Below, piece after piece: positions 32,518-41,828 of a DNA stretch of 64,000 bases. This DNA comes from Bacteroides sp. (GTDB lineage Bacteria > Bacteroidota > Bacteroidia > Bacteroidales > Bacteroidaceae). Below the pieces are notes generated by a model. That model made no database searches, was not told the DNA's origin, and saw only the letters and a program-made list of their open reading frames with translations. The position numbers and the translations under genes are program-made. How positions within the stretch are numbered: position 1 is the first letter of the stretch; every line of letters begins with the position of its first letter. The stretch covers positions 1 to 64,000 of the forward strand of contig NZ_JASLER010000014.1 of the NCBI RefSeq assembly GCF_030151085.1. Reading direction: 5' to 3'.

Positions 32518-35500
32518 ATGAGCGAAAACATTAAAAATGTATTGTCTAAGGCAATGTTTTTGATTGCTTTTCTAAGCTGTAGCTTGTTGATGGCAGCGCA
32601 GACGAAGAACGTAACGGGTACCGTTACCGACTCGAACGGCGAAACAATCATCGGAGCTAGTATTCTGGTAAAAGGAAGCGGCAATGGTACTATTACCGAC
32701 TTCGAAGGAAAATTCGCATTGCCCAATGTAAGCGACAATGCTATTCTGCAAGTTTCGTATATAGGATATGTATCACAAGATATCCCTGTAAAAGGAAAGA
32801 GCGTGATACAAATCGTATTGAAAGAAGATTCCGAGCTATTGGATGAAGTAGTGGTAGTAGGCTACGGCACACAAAAGAAGGTCACCCTGACCGGAGCCGT
32901 ATCTGCCGTGAAAGCTGATGAAATCATCGCTACCAAGAACGAAAATGCACAGAACATGCTGACCGGTAAAGTAGCCGGCTTGCGCGTAGTGCAGAAGAGT
33001 GCCGAACCGGGTGCCTTCAACAATAACTTCGACATCCGCGGTCTGGGTGCTCCACTGGTTATCATCGACGGTGTTCCCCGCGACAATATCAGCCGCATCG
33101 ACCCTAACGATATCGAAAGCCTCTCTGTATTGAAAGATGCTTCGGCAGCTATCTACGGTGTACGCGCCGCCAACGGTGTGGTATTGATTACCACCAAATC
33201 GGGTAAAGCAGAAAAGACTGAATTGAGCTACTCCGGTAACATCGGCTGGCAGATGCCCAGCGGTTTGCCCGACGTAGTGAATGCTGTAGACTGGATGACC
33301 CTGTGGAACGAAAAGAAGATGCACAACGTAAACGGTGGTTCTCTCCGTTTCAATGATGATGACTTTGCACCCTATCTCAACGGCACCAAGCGTTCTACCG
33401 ACTGGTACAAAGCTGTAATTCGCAACGCATCGCCCCAAACACAACACAACATCAGCGCAACTGGCGGTAACGAGAAGACTCACTTCTACATGAGCGCCGG
33501 CTATCAGAACCAAGAAGGTATCTTCAAGAGCGGCGACTTCGACTACGAACGTTTCAACCTGCGTTCTAACATAACGTCACAGTTGACCAAATACCTGAAA
33601 GTAGACCTCAACATCACCGGAATCATGGACACTCAGGAACGTCCGTATGAAAGTGCCGATATGATTATCCGTTCTTTGTGGCGTTCGTCTCCTATCCAGT
33701 CCGTTTATGCTAACGATAATCCCGAATACCTGCAACAAGGTTTGGTAGATGGTAGCAACCCGGTTGCCATGATGAGCAAAGACCTCACAGGTTACAACCA
33801 ATGGAACAGAAAGTGGTTCCAGTCTTCGGCTTCGGCTACATACGACGTACCTTACGTAAAAGGACTATCGGCAAAAGCAGTATTCAGCTTCGACTTCAAC
33901 ATGGAAGATAACAAGAAGTATCAGTCTGCCTACAACCAATATAACTATCAGGAAGTAGACGATACCTATCGTCCCAACCTGCGCAACAATCCCAGCAAAC
34001 TGACCCGCGAGTATTATCGCAAGCAGTCTATGCTTTACCAATTCTCATTGAACTACAGCCGTTCGTTCAATCAGACTCACAACGTAAACGCCCTGTTATT
34101 GTGGGAAGGGTCTAAGAGAACCGGTGACAACTTCTATGCTCTCCGCGAACTGGGTCTGGACTTAGACCAGTTGTTTGCTGGTAACACTACTAATCAGGTA
34201 GGTTATATGAATACTGACGGAAACGCTTTGTACGACAAAGCAAACCTGGGTTTGGTTGGAAAGTTCGGCTATGACTTCAAGTCCAAATACCTAGCTGAGT
34301 TCAGCTTCCGTTACGATGGTTCGTCCATGTTTATGTCCGGCGGACAATGGGGCTTCTTCCCTGCCGGTTCTTTGGGATGGCGTTTTTCAGAAGAAGACTT
34401 CTGGAAAGAATCTGCTCTTTCTTTCATCACCAGCGGTAAGTTGCGTGCCTCTTACGGTAAAATGGGTGACGACAGCGCATCAAGCTACCAGTTCATTACC
34501 GGCTACTACTATCCGGCAGGTGGCGACAACAACAAACTGCCTGGCGGACATGTAATCGGTGGTGACTTTGTAAATGCAGTAAAGAACAAAGGTATTGCCA
34601 ACCGTAATATCACTTGGTACATCGCCAAGACATTCGACATCGGTATCGACCTCGAAGCATGGAACGGACTGTTAGGCTTATCCGCCGACTACTTCAGCCG
34701 TTCACGTAGCGGTTTGCTGGCAACACGTGCAACCAGTCTGCCCGAAGAAGTAGGTGCCGACTTGCCGCAAGAGAACCTCAACAGCGACCTTACCCAAGGC
34801 GTTGAGTTGGAACTGAGCCACCGCAACCGCATCAACGACTTCTCGTACAGCGCCAAAGGCTTGTTCTCTTTTACCCGCATCAAAAAACAGTATGTGGAAA
34901 GAGCACGCTCGGGCAACTCTTACGAGAACTGGCGTAACAATGAGAACGACCGCTACCAAGGCATTTGGTGGGGATATGGTGACAATGGACGTTACGGTTC
35001 ATACGGCGACATCGCCAACAGCAACATCTATGTGGGCCGCGACAGATTGCCGGGCGACTATATCTACGTCGACTACGATGGCGACGGACAAATTACCGAC
35101 CACGACCGTTATCCTATTGCCATGCGCGGCGACGGCCCGTTGATGAACTTCAGCTTAGACCTCAGTGCACAGTACAAAGGTTTCGACCTGAACGTCCTCT
35201 TCCAAGGAGCCGCTATGACCTATTGCGCTTACGGTGAACAGCTACGCGAACCATTGTGGGGTAGCGATTACTCCAACGCCATGACTCAATTTATGGACCG
35301 TTGGCACCCCACTGATGCAAAAGCCGACCCCTACGACCCGAATACCCAATGGACTTCCGGTTATTATGCCTATACAGGTTCAATGCCTGAGTTCGACTCC
35401 TTCTTCAGCATTCGCAACGCCGCTTATCTGCGTATGAAGAGCATCGAACTGGGTTATACCCTCCCCGCTCGTTGGACTGAGAAAGTAGGTATCAAAAACC

Positions 35501-35640
35501 TCCGCTTCTACGTGAACGGCTACAACCTATTGACCTTTACCGGTCTGAAAGATGTAGACCCCGAACATACAAACGACGGCGAAGGATATAACTATCCGTT
35601 GAATAAGACAGTATCTGTTGGTGTTAACGTTAAATTCTAA
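32518..35640 (+). CDS. SusC-like TonB-dependent outer-membrane glycan transporter
   Basis: 1040 aa. Signal peptide about 1-27 (LLMAAQ), carboxypeptidase-regulatory-like N-terminal domain (about 30-110, VTGTVTDSNGETIIGASI), TonB box region and plug (DEVVVVGYGTQKKVTLTGAVS, about 115-230; GAPLVIIDGVPRDNISRIDPNDIESLSVLKDASAAIYG), then a 22-strand barrel ending in VSVGVNVKF with the terminal Phe expected for BAM recognition. With the SusD-like partner, which starts 6 bp after its stop, it forms the import complex for oligosaccharides of the PUL target. First gene of the plus-strand operon. Confidence 0.97.
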   Translation: MSENIKNVLSKAMFLIAFLSCSLLMAAQTKNVTGTVTDSNGETIIGASILVKGSGNGTITDFEGKFALPNVSDNAILQVSYIGYVSQDIPVKGKSVIQIVLKEDSELLDEVVVVGYGTQKKVTLTGAVSAVKADEIIATKNENAQNMLTGKVAGLRVVQKSAEPGAFNNNFDIRGLGAPLVIIDGVPRDNISRIDPNDIESLSVLKDASAAIYGVRAANGVVLITTKSGKAEKTELSYSGNIGWQMPSGLPDVVNAVDWMTLWNEKKMHNVNGGSLRFNDDDFAPYLNGTKRSTDWYKAVIRNASPQTQHNISATGGNEKTHFYMSAGYQNQEGIFKSGDFDYERFNLRSNITSQLTKYLKVDLNITGIMDTQERPYESADMIIRSLWRSSPIQSVYANDNPEYLQQGLVDGSNPVAMMSKDLTGYNQWNRKWFQSSASATYDVPYVKGLSAKAVFSFDFNMEDNKKYQSAYNQYNYQEVDDTYRPNLRNNPSKLTREYYRKQSMLYQFSLNYSRSFNQTHNVNALLLWEGSKRTGDNFYALRELGLDLDQLFAGNTTNQVGYMNTDGNALYDKANLGLVGKFGYDFKSKYLAEFSFRYDGSSMFMSGGQWGFFPAGSLGWRFSEEDFWKESALSFITSGKLRASYGKMGDDSASSYQFITGYYYPAGGDNNKLPGGHVIGGDFVNAVKNKGIANRNITWYIAKTFDIGIDLEAWNGLLGLSADYFSRSRSGLLATRATSLPEEVGADLPQENLNSDLTQGVELELSHRNRINDFSYSAKGLFSFTRIKKQYVERARSGNSYENWRNNENDRYQGIWWGYGDNGRYGSYGDIANSNIYVGRDRLPGDYIYVDYDGDGQITDHDRYPIAMRGDGPLMNFSLDLSAQYKGFDLNVLFQGAAMTYCAYGEQLREPLWGSDYSNAMTQFMDRWHPTDAKADPYDPNTQWTSGYYAYTGSMPEFDSFFSIRNAAYLRMKSIELGYTLPARWTEKVGIKNLRFYVNGYNLLTFTGLKDVDPEHTNDGEGYNYPLNKTVSVGVNVKF

Positions 35641-35646
35641 GAAACA

Positions 35647-37602
35647 ATGATGAAGAAATATATATTTGCATTAGCATTGGCCTCCTGCTCATTGACTTCC
35701 TGTCTCGAACTGGATGTGCCTCCTATGAATATTGTGCAGGACAAAGACGTCTTTACCTCTGAGAATGGTGTAACAAGTTACATCGTCCGTCTGTACAGCC
35801 AGCTTCCAGTAGAAGATTTCCGCTACTCAGCAGCACGTGGTTTCAACCACTTCTGGATTATCGACCCTGTGCCCATGATTACCGGTGAAGCCATCGGTCG
35901 TGACTGGTGCGGTGCTCATAGTGAAGACTTCGACTACTACTCTGATAACAACAACCCAACGGGTAATGGTTATAAGCTGATTCGTGACATCAACTACTTC
36001 CTCGAAACTTTAACTTCTTACGAATCCTACTTCTCGACCGAACAGTTGAATACGTGGAAAGGTGAGGCCTTGTTTGCCCGTGGTTTTGCTTACTTCGCCC
36101 TGGTTAAACGTTACGGTGGTGTCCCTCTGGTAAACTCAGTACTGAAATATCCGGAGCAGAGCATTGACGAACTAAGAATACCTCGTTCATCCGAAGAAGC
36201 TGTATATAATCAGGTATATCAGGACCTTACCGACGCCTTCAACCTGTTGCCCGAGAAAGCGCAACGCGGACGTGCCACCCGTTATGCCGCCGCAGCACTT
36301 AACTCACGTGCCATGCTGTTTGCCGGTTCTATCGCCAAATACAACAAGAACTCTACTTTGGTTGACAAAGACGGTAACCGTTTATGTGGCATAGATGCTA
36401 CCAAAGCAAAAGACTTCTACCAAAAGAGCTACGACGAAGCCAAGAAGGTAGAAGGTCATCACAGCCTATACATGAAGAATTGGAAAGAAGGCGATAAAGA
36501 AGCACAATACCAGAACTACGTAAGTGCCTTCTTTGACGAAAGCAGTGAAGAGAATATCTTTGTAAAAGAGTACTCTTACCCTAACTCTGTACACGGATAC
36601 GACGCATACTGCGTACCCCGTCAGGCTATGGGAGCCAATGGTTACGCCACTTTGGTAAACCCGACACTGGACTTCGTTGAAATGTTCGACGGTCTGCCCA
36701 AAGACGCCAACGGACATTTGCAGAACTTCGATGCCAACGGTCATTATAAGATGTATGACAAGACTATGGATTTGTTTGCCAACGCCGAGCCTCGCTTGCG
36801 TGCCAACGTAATCCTGCCGGGCGATGAATTCAAAGGTGAAAACATCTCTATCTACCGCGGTCTCTGGACCAAAGCAGATGCTGCCAACGGTATCTCAAAA
36901 ATCATCCCTGACGGTGCAACCGAGAAGTACGAAAACATTGCCCAGTGCAAAGACTACATCGTAAGCTCTCCCAACCCGGACAAGCAAACTGTATACACCC
37001 TGCCCGACGGAACCAAGATGAATGCTGCCGGACTAAGCGGTCCGTTTGCTTCGGACACCGGCGCAGGTGCCATGTCTGGTTTCTCTGTACGCAAATGGTT
37101 GAACCCGGATATGCCGAAATCGGATGTATTGGAGAACAACTCTACTCAAACCTGGATTGAAATACGCTATGCCGAAGTTCTATTGAATCGTGCCGAGGCT
37201 GCTTACGAACTGGCCGAGCTGGGTGAAGGCAATCAGTATAAGGAAGATGCTTTTACTTGTATCAACCTAATCAGAAACCGTGCAGGTGCCAATCTACTGG
37301 CTTCTTCTGCTGATTTGAACGATTTCTCTATCATTCAGACTGAAAGACGCAAAGAGTTGTCATTCGAGAACAAGACTTGGTGGGACTTGAAGCGTTGGAG
37401 ACTGATTGAGAAAGAACAACAATCCAGCTTATGGAGAATCTTGATGCCTTTCTACGCCGTACATGCAGGCAAGTACTTCTTCGATGTACGCACGGACGAA
37501 GACAACCATCGCTTCACGTTCGATACTCGTTGGTACTACAAGAATCTGCCGGGCGGTTCTATCGAGAAGAATCCGTTGCTGATACAGAATCCGGGGTATT
37601 AA
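35647..37602 (+). CDS. SusD-like glycan-binding lipoprotein
   Basis: 651 aa. Lipoprotein signal with lipobox LTSC at Cys19. RagB/SusD fold: N-terminal TPR-like helices (GEALFARGFAYFALVKRYGGVPLV, RATRYAAAALNSRAMLFAG) and the C-terminal RNRAGA, ERRKELSFENKTWWDLKRW signature. It is the surface lid of the SusC-like transporter and captures glycan chains. Directly downstream of the susC-like gene. Confidence 0.97.
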   Translation: MMKKYIFALALASCSLTSCLELDVPPMNIVQDKDVFTSENGVTSYIVRLYSQLPVEDFRYSAARGFNHFWIIDPVPMITGEAIGRDWCGAHSEDFDYYSDNNNPTGNGYKLIRDINYFLETLTSYESYFSTEQLNTWKGEALFARGFAYFALVKRYGGVPLVNSVLKYPEQSIDELRIPRSSEEAVYNQVYQDLTDAFNLLPEKAQRGRATRYAAAALNSRAMLFAGSIAKYNKNSTLVDKDGNRLCGIDATKAKDFYQKSYDEAKKVEGHHSLYMKNWKEGDKEAQYQNYVSAFFDESSEENIFVKEYSYPNSVHGYDAYCVPRQAMGANGYATLVNPTLDFVEMFDGLPKDANGHLQNFDANGHYKMYDKTMDLFANAEPRLRANVILPGDEFKGENISIYRGLWTKADAANGISKIIPDGATEKYENIAQCKDYIVSSPNPDKQTVYTLPDGTKMNAAGLSGPFASDTGAGAMSGFSVRKWLNPDMPKSDVLENNSTQTWIEIRYAEVLLNRAEAAYELAELGEGNQYKEDAFTCINLIRNRAGANLLASSADLNDFSIIQTERRKELSFENKTWWDLKRWRLIEKEQQSSLWRILMPFYAVHAGKYFFDVRTDEDNHRFTFDTRWYYKNLPGGSIEKNPLLIQNPGY

Positions 37603-37620
37603 TCATTAAAACTAAAAGAC

Positions 37621-38382
37621 ATGAAAAAAATAATATATTACGTAGCCTGCTTAATGCTGTTGTTCACAGCCAATGCTTGTACCGATGTTGACAACTATGA
37701 TGCTCCCGAAGAAACCATCATGGGACGTATCATCGACAAGAAGACTCAAAAGCCCATGCAGACCGAAGTGGGCGACGGAGGCGTACGTCTGAAACTGTTG
37801 GAAATGAGTTGGAGCGACAATCCTACTCCTTATTATACTACAGTAAAACAAGACGGTACTTATCAGAACACCAAGATATTCAAAGGTAACTACATCATCG
37901 AGGCGCTGGGTGCATTTGTCCCTACATACGTGACGAACTCCGAAGGCAAGGTAGTGAAAGACGAACGCTGGAAAGGCGACGTGAAAGGTACTACTCAAAT
38001 AGATTTCGTTGTAGAACCTTTCTTGAATGTAGAATGGGTGGGCGAACCGACAACGAATGCTGACGGAACCATCACGGCTTCCTTCAAGGTAACCCGTGGC
38101 ACAGACAATGCAGACTATCAGCAGGGTTTGTCGGAAGTGTATCTGTTCCTGAACTCTTCGAGCCCGTATGTAGGCGACAACAACAAGGACGACCGCTACT
38201 CAGTACGCATGAGCGATGAGATGAAACAGACCTGCATCGGCAAGGATATCGTTACGCTGACTACCCCCAAGTTGCCGGGAAAACGCAACTACTATGTTCG
38301 TGTAGGTGCTCGTATCGATCGTGAAGTAGATGGCCGGAGACGTTACAACTACAACGAACCGAAGACTGTGACTGTACCCTAA
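37621..38382 (+). CDS. DUF3823 surface lipoprotein (SusE-position glycan binder)
   Basis: 253 aa. Lipoprotein signal ANAC at Cys20. Matches DUF3823: DNYDAPEETIMGRIIDKKT, a carboxypeptidase-regulatory-like N-terminal sandwich, then a second beta sandwich (LSEVYLFLNSSSPYVG, RVGARIDREVDGRRRYNYNEP). It sits where SusE/SusF-type surface glycan-binding proteins are found, 18 bp after the SusD-like stop. A role in binding the target polysaccharide is inferred from position. Confidence 0.85.
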   Translation: MKKIIYYVACLMLLFTANACTDVDNYDAPEETIMGRIIDKKTQKPMQTEVGDGGVRLKLLEMSWSDNPTPYYTTVKQDGTYQNTKIFKGNYIIEALGAFVPTYVTNSEGKVVKDERWKGDVKGTTQIDFVVEPFLNVEWVGEPTTNADGTITASFKVTRGTDNADYQQGLSEVYLFLNSSSPYVGDNNKDDRYSVRMSDEMKQTCIGKDIVTLTTPKLPGKRNYYVRVGARIDREVDGRRRYNYNEPKTVTVP

Positions 38383-38486
38383 GACAATCATATTAATTAA
38401 CTAGGTTAGTTTTCAATAGGTTTATTATAATCATCTTCCGGCAAGAGACTCTTTTCTTGCCGGGAGATTCTAAAGACACAATTACC

Positions 38487-39599
38487 ATGAGAAATAGAAT
38501 CTTACTCTTTACACTTTCAATTCTGCTTATTTCCACGTCTGCCACTGCTTCCGGGCGAGTTGCCGAAAAGGAGAAGCCTTATACTGCCAAAGATGCTACT
38601 GTGGCAATAGATGCCTTTCACCAAACTTTCTACAACCCGGAGATGAAGCTCTACGCCATCTCGTCCGACGGAAAAGGAAGAGCAGCCATCTGGGTGCAAG
38701 CCATCTATTGGGACATGATAATGAATGCATACAAGCGCACCAAGGCTCCCAAGTATCGTCAACTGATTGACGACATTTACCAAGGCGGCTATGAACAATA
38801 TGCCAAATACAACTGGAACAGCAAGGTAGAATGGTTCATCTACGACGACATGATGTGGTGGATTATCTCACTGGCACGCGCTTACGAGATTACGGGCGAC
38901 CCGAAATACCTTGCCGATGCCGCCTCCGGCTTCTACCATGTATGGAAAGAATCGAACGACCACGAACGTGGCGGACTGTGGTGGAGTTTTGCCCACGATG
39001 CCAAGATGGCGTGCATCAACTATCCTACCATTGTAGGCGGTATGACACTGTACGAGATTACCAAGAAGGCCGACTATCTGGAAAAGTCCAAAGCAACCTA
39101 CGACTGGTCACGCAACGTATTCTTCGACAAAGAGAAAGGCCGCGTTGCCGATAACATGCACTACCACTTCCAACGTCAGAATGGAATGGACATCGACTGG
39201 ACTACACAACTCTACAACCAGGGAACGTTTATCGGTTCTGCCGTAATGCTCTATAAAGCAACAAACGACAAGCAATACCTGGACGATGCACTACTCGCTA
39301 CAGAATATGTACGCAACCACATGTGCGACTCCAACGGCATGCTGGAATTCAAGAACGGAGTGGAACAGGGAATCTACGCCGCCATCTTCTGCCAATACGT
39401 TATCCGTCTGATTGAAGACTGCAACCAACCTCAGTATTTGGAATGGCTGCGTAAGAACATCAATACCGGTTGGGCAAACCGTGACAAGACCCGTAATATC
39501 ACTTTCAAGAATCCGTCCATCCCCTGCCCTACGGGTGTAATGGAAAGCTATGATGCCAGTGCCTGCCCTGCATTGATGCAAGTAATCCCCGCTAAATAA
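38487..39599 (+). CDS. GH76 endo-alpha-1,6-mannanase
   Basis: 370 aa from ATG 38487 (MRNRILLF), with a Sec signal ending in ATAS. (Alpha/alpha)6 barrel of family GH76, with the twin catalytic Asp in WFIYDDMMWW (about residue 118) and blocks AIYWDMIMNAYKR, RGGLWWS, DWTTQLYNQGTFIGSA and YDASACPALMQV. GH76 enzymes cleave the alpha-1,6-mannan backbone of fungal cell-wall mannan and related glycans. The absence of a lipobox suggests a periplasmic or secreted enzyme. A 104-bp gap precedes it, and the next gene follows after 29 bp. Confidence 0.93.
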   Translation: MRNRILLFTLSILLISTSATASGRVAEKEKPYTAKDATVAIDAFHQTFYNPEMKLYAISSDGKGRAAIWVQAIYWDMIMNAYKRTKAPKYRQLIDDIYQGGYEQYAKYNWNSKVEWFIYDDMMWWIISLARAYEITGDPKYLADAASGFYHVWKESNDHERGGLWWSFAHDAKMACINYPTIVGGMTLYEITKKADYLEKSKATYDWSRNVFFDKEKGRVADNMHYHFQRQNGMDIDWTTQLYNQGTFIGSAVMLYKATNDKQYLDDALLATEYVRNHMCDSNGMLEFKNGVEQGIYAAIFCQYVIRLIEDCNQPQYLEWLRKNINTGWANRDKTRNITFKNPSIPCPTGVMESYDASACPALMQVIPAK

Positions 39600-39628
39600 C
39601 AGAACAACAAAACACATCCATATATAAT

Positions 39629-41788
39629 ATGAAAACAAATAGAATATTATTTACCGCTGCCTTCGCACTCTTCTGTAGTGGAATGTATGCACAGAATGCA
39701 CCTGAAGCAAAGACCATCTTCCAAACATCCGAACCCTGGAAGACAGAAACGGATATCCGCGCCGACGGCGTAATGGTGTACGGAACAGTTGATAAACCCG
39801 GAGTTACCTTTGAACAACGCATGCAGTCGTGGAAAGATCGCGGCTACAAGGTGCAATTCATGACCGGTGTAGCCTGGGGCGATTACAGTGATTACTTCCT
39901 GGGCTGGTGGGACAAGAGCATCGAGCACATGAAAGAGGGACAACGCGACCGTGATGGACGTGAAATCGGTCACGGCTACCTGACCCCTTATATTGTGCCT
40001 ACCGAAAGCTTCATCCGCTACATGCAGGAAAAACAGATTAAACGCGTTATCGACTCCGGCATCACATCCATCTATCTGGAAGAACCTGAGTTCTGGGCGC
40101 ACGCCGGATATAGCGATGCCTTCCGCAATGAGTGGCAGAAGTATTACAACTTCCCCTGGCGTGCACAACACGAATCACCGGAGAATACGTACCTATCCAA
40201 CAAGTTGAAGTATCAGCTGTACTACAATGCACTGGAGAAGATATTCACGTATGCCAAAGAGTACGGCAAATCGAAGGGACTGGAAATAAAATGCTATGTT
40301 CCCACTCACTCGCTAGTGAACTATACTTCCTGGCAGATTATCAGTCCAGAAGCCAGCTTGGCATCCTTGGATTGCGTGGATGGTTACATTGCCCAAGTAT
40401 GGACAGGTACGTCTCGCGAACCGGTATTCTACAACGGTGTGAAGAAAGAGCGTGTGTTCGAGAATGCTTTCCTTGAATATGGCTGTATGAAGTCCATGAC
40501 CGACCCGTTGAACCGGGAAATGTACTTCCTTACCGACCCCATTGAAGACCGTGCCAAGGACTGGACGGACTACAAAATCAATTATCAGGCTACCTTCGCT
40601 GCACAGCTGATGTACCCCATGATAGATACGTATGAAGTAATGCCTTGGCCGGATCGCATCTATCAAGGCTTGTACCGCATTGCCGGAACAGACAAACGCC
40701 AACGTATTCCCCGCTCCTACTCTACACAGATGCAGGTGATGATTAATACATTGAATGACATCAAGAAGTCATCCAAGCAAATCAGCGGTACGAAAGGTAT
40801 CGGCGTTTTGATGGCGAACTCTATGATGTTCCAACGTTTCCCCAACCATGCCGGATATGAGGACCCTCAATTCTCCAGCTTCTACGGACAAACGTTACCG
40901 CTATTGAAGAAGGGTGTTCCTGTAGACATCGTACACATTGAGAACACTCCGTTTGCACAGACTTTCAAAGATTTGAAGGTATTGGTCATGTCTTACTCCA
41001 ACATGAAACCATTGGATGCCAAGTTCCACGGCTTTATTGCCGATTGGGTAAAAAACGGCGGTGCACTGGTATATTGCGGTGAAGATATCGACCCGTATCA
41101 AAGTGTACTGGAATGGTGGAATACCAATGGAAACAATTACACCGCCCCTTCCGAACACCTCTTCGAGCAGATGGGCATGGAGCGCAAACCTTCCGCAGGT
41201 GCTTTCAGCTATGGCAAAGGAACGGTTATCGTGATGCGTGAAGACCCCAAACACTTTGTATTGAAAGAGGGTAACGATGCAGCGTACTTCCAAACCGTAG
41301 CCGATGTCTATAAGAAAGTAACCAAGAAAGCAGTCGAAACCAAGAATAACTTTATAGTAGAGCGTGGTCCTTATACCATCACCGCTGTATTGGATGAGAG
41401 TGTATCGGCAGAACCCCTTCATTTGAAAGGACTTTATATCGACTTGTTCGACAAAGACCTGCCCGTACTTACCGAAGCTATTATCAAACCGGGTGAACAA
41501 GGTTATTACTATAATATAAAGAATGTAGCCCGTGGAACGAAAGCTAAAGTTCTTTGCGGTGCATCGCGCATCTATGACGAGAAAGTAAGTGCAAACTCTT
41601 ACTCCTTCGTTGCCAAAAGTCCGCTGAACACCACTAACATTTCACGCATCTTGTTGCCCAAAGCGCCGAAGAAGGTATCAGTCAACGGAAAGGAAGTACA
41701 AGACGCATTGTGGGACCAACATTCAAAGACCATGCGCCTCGGCTTTGAGAATAATCCGGATGGTGTATCTGTAATCGTTGAATGGTAA
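39629..41788 (+). CDS. Unrecognised secreted protein, possible TIM-barrel glycoside hydrolase
   Basis: 719 aa with a Sec signal (about 1-21, MYAQ). I do not recognise a named family. The N-terminal half (about 40-370) looks like a TIM barrel: MTGVAWGDYSDYFLGWWD, SGITSIYLEEPEFWAHAGY (two adjacent Glu at the end of a strand), LEIKCYVPTHSLVNY and DGYIAQVWTGTSREP. About 390-560 resembles the class-I glutamine-amidotransferase-like domain of GH42-type enzymes (KGIGVLMANSMMFQ, LPLLKKGVPVDIVHIEN, VLVMSYSNMKPL, WVKNGGALVYCGED). The C-terminus is a beta domain with SVNGKEV. Located between GH76 and a DUF4965 lipoprotein in the PUL, a hydrolase acting on the same glycan is plausible but unproven. Confidence 0.85.
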   Translation: MKTNRILFTAAFALFCSGMYAQNAPEAKTIFQTSEPWKTETDIRADGVMVYGTVDKPGVTFEQRMQSWKDRGYKVQFMTGVAWGDYSDYFLGWWDKSIEHMKEGQRDRDGREIGHGYLTPYIVPTESFIRYMQEKQIKRVIDSGITSIYLEEPEFWAHAGYSDAFRNEWQKYYNFPWRAQHESPENTYLSNKLKYQLYYNALEKIFTYAKEYGKSKGLEIKCYVPTHSLVNYTSWQIISPEASLASLDCVDGYIAQVWTGTSREPVFYNGVKKERVFENAFLEYGCMKSMTDPLNREMYFLTDPIEDRAKDWTDYKINYQATFAAQLMYPMIDTYEVMPWPDRIYQGLYRIAGTDKRQRIPRSYSTQMQVMINTLNDIKKSSKQISGTKGIGVLMANSMMFQRFPNHAGYEDPQFSSFYGQTLPLLKKGVPVDIVHIENTPFAQTFKDLKVLVMSYSNMKPLDAKFHGFIADWVKNGGALVYCGEDIDPYQSVLEWWNTNGNNYTAPSEHLFEQMGMERKPSAGAFSYGKGTVIVMREDPKHFVLKEGNDAAYFQTVADVYKKVTKKAVETKNNFIVERGPYTITAVLDESVSAEPLHLKGLYIDLFDKDLPVLTEAIIKPGEQGYYYNIKNVARGTKAKVLCGASRIYDEKVSANSYSFVAKSPLNTTNISRILLPKAPKKVSVNGKEVQDALWDQHSKTMRLGFENNPDGVSVIVEW

Positions 41789-41828
41789 TAGTTTTCAGAA
41801 TAGGGAAATAAATAATAAAATAGAAATC

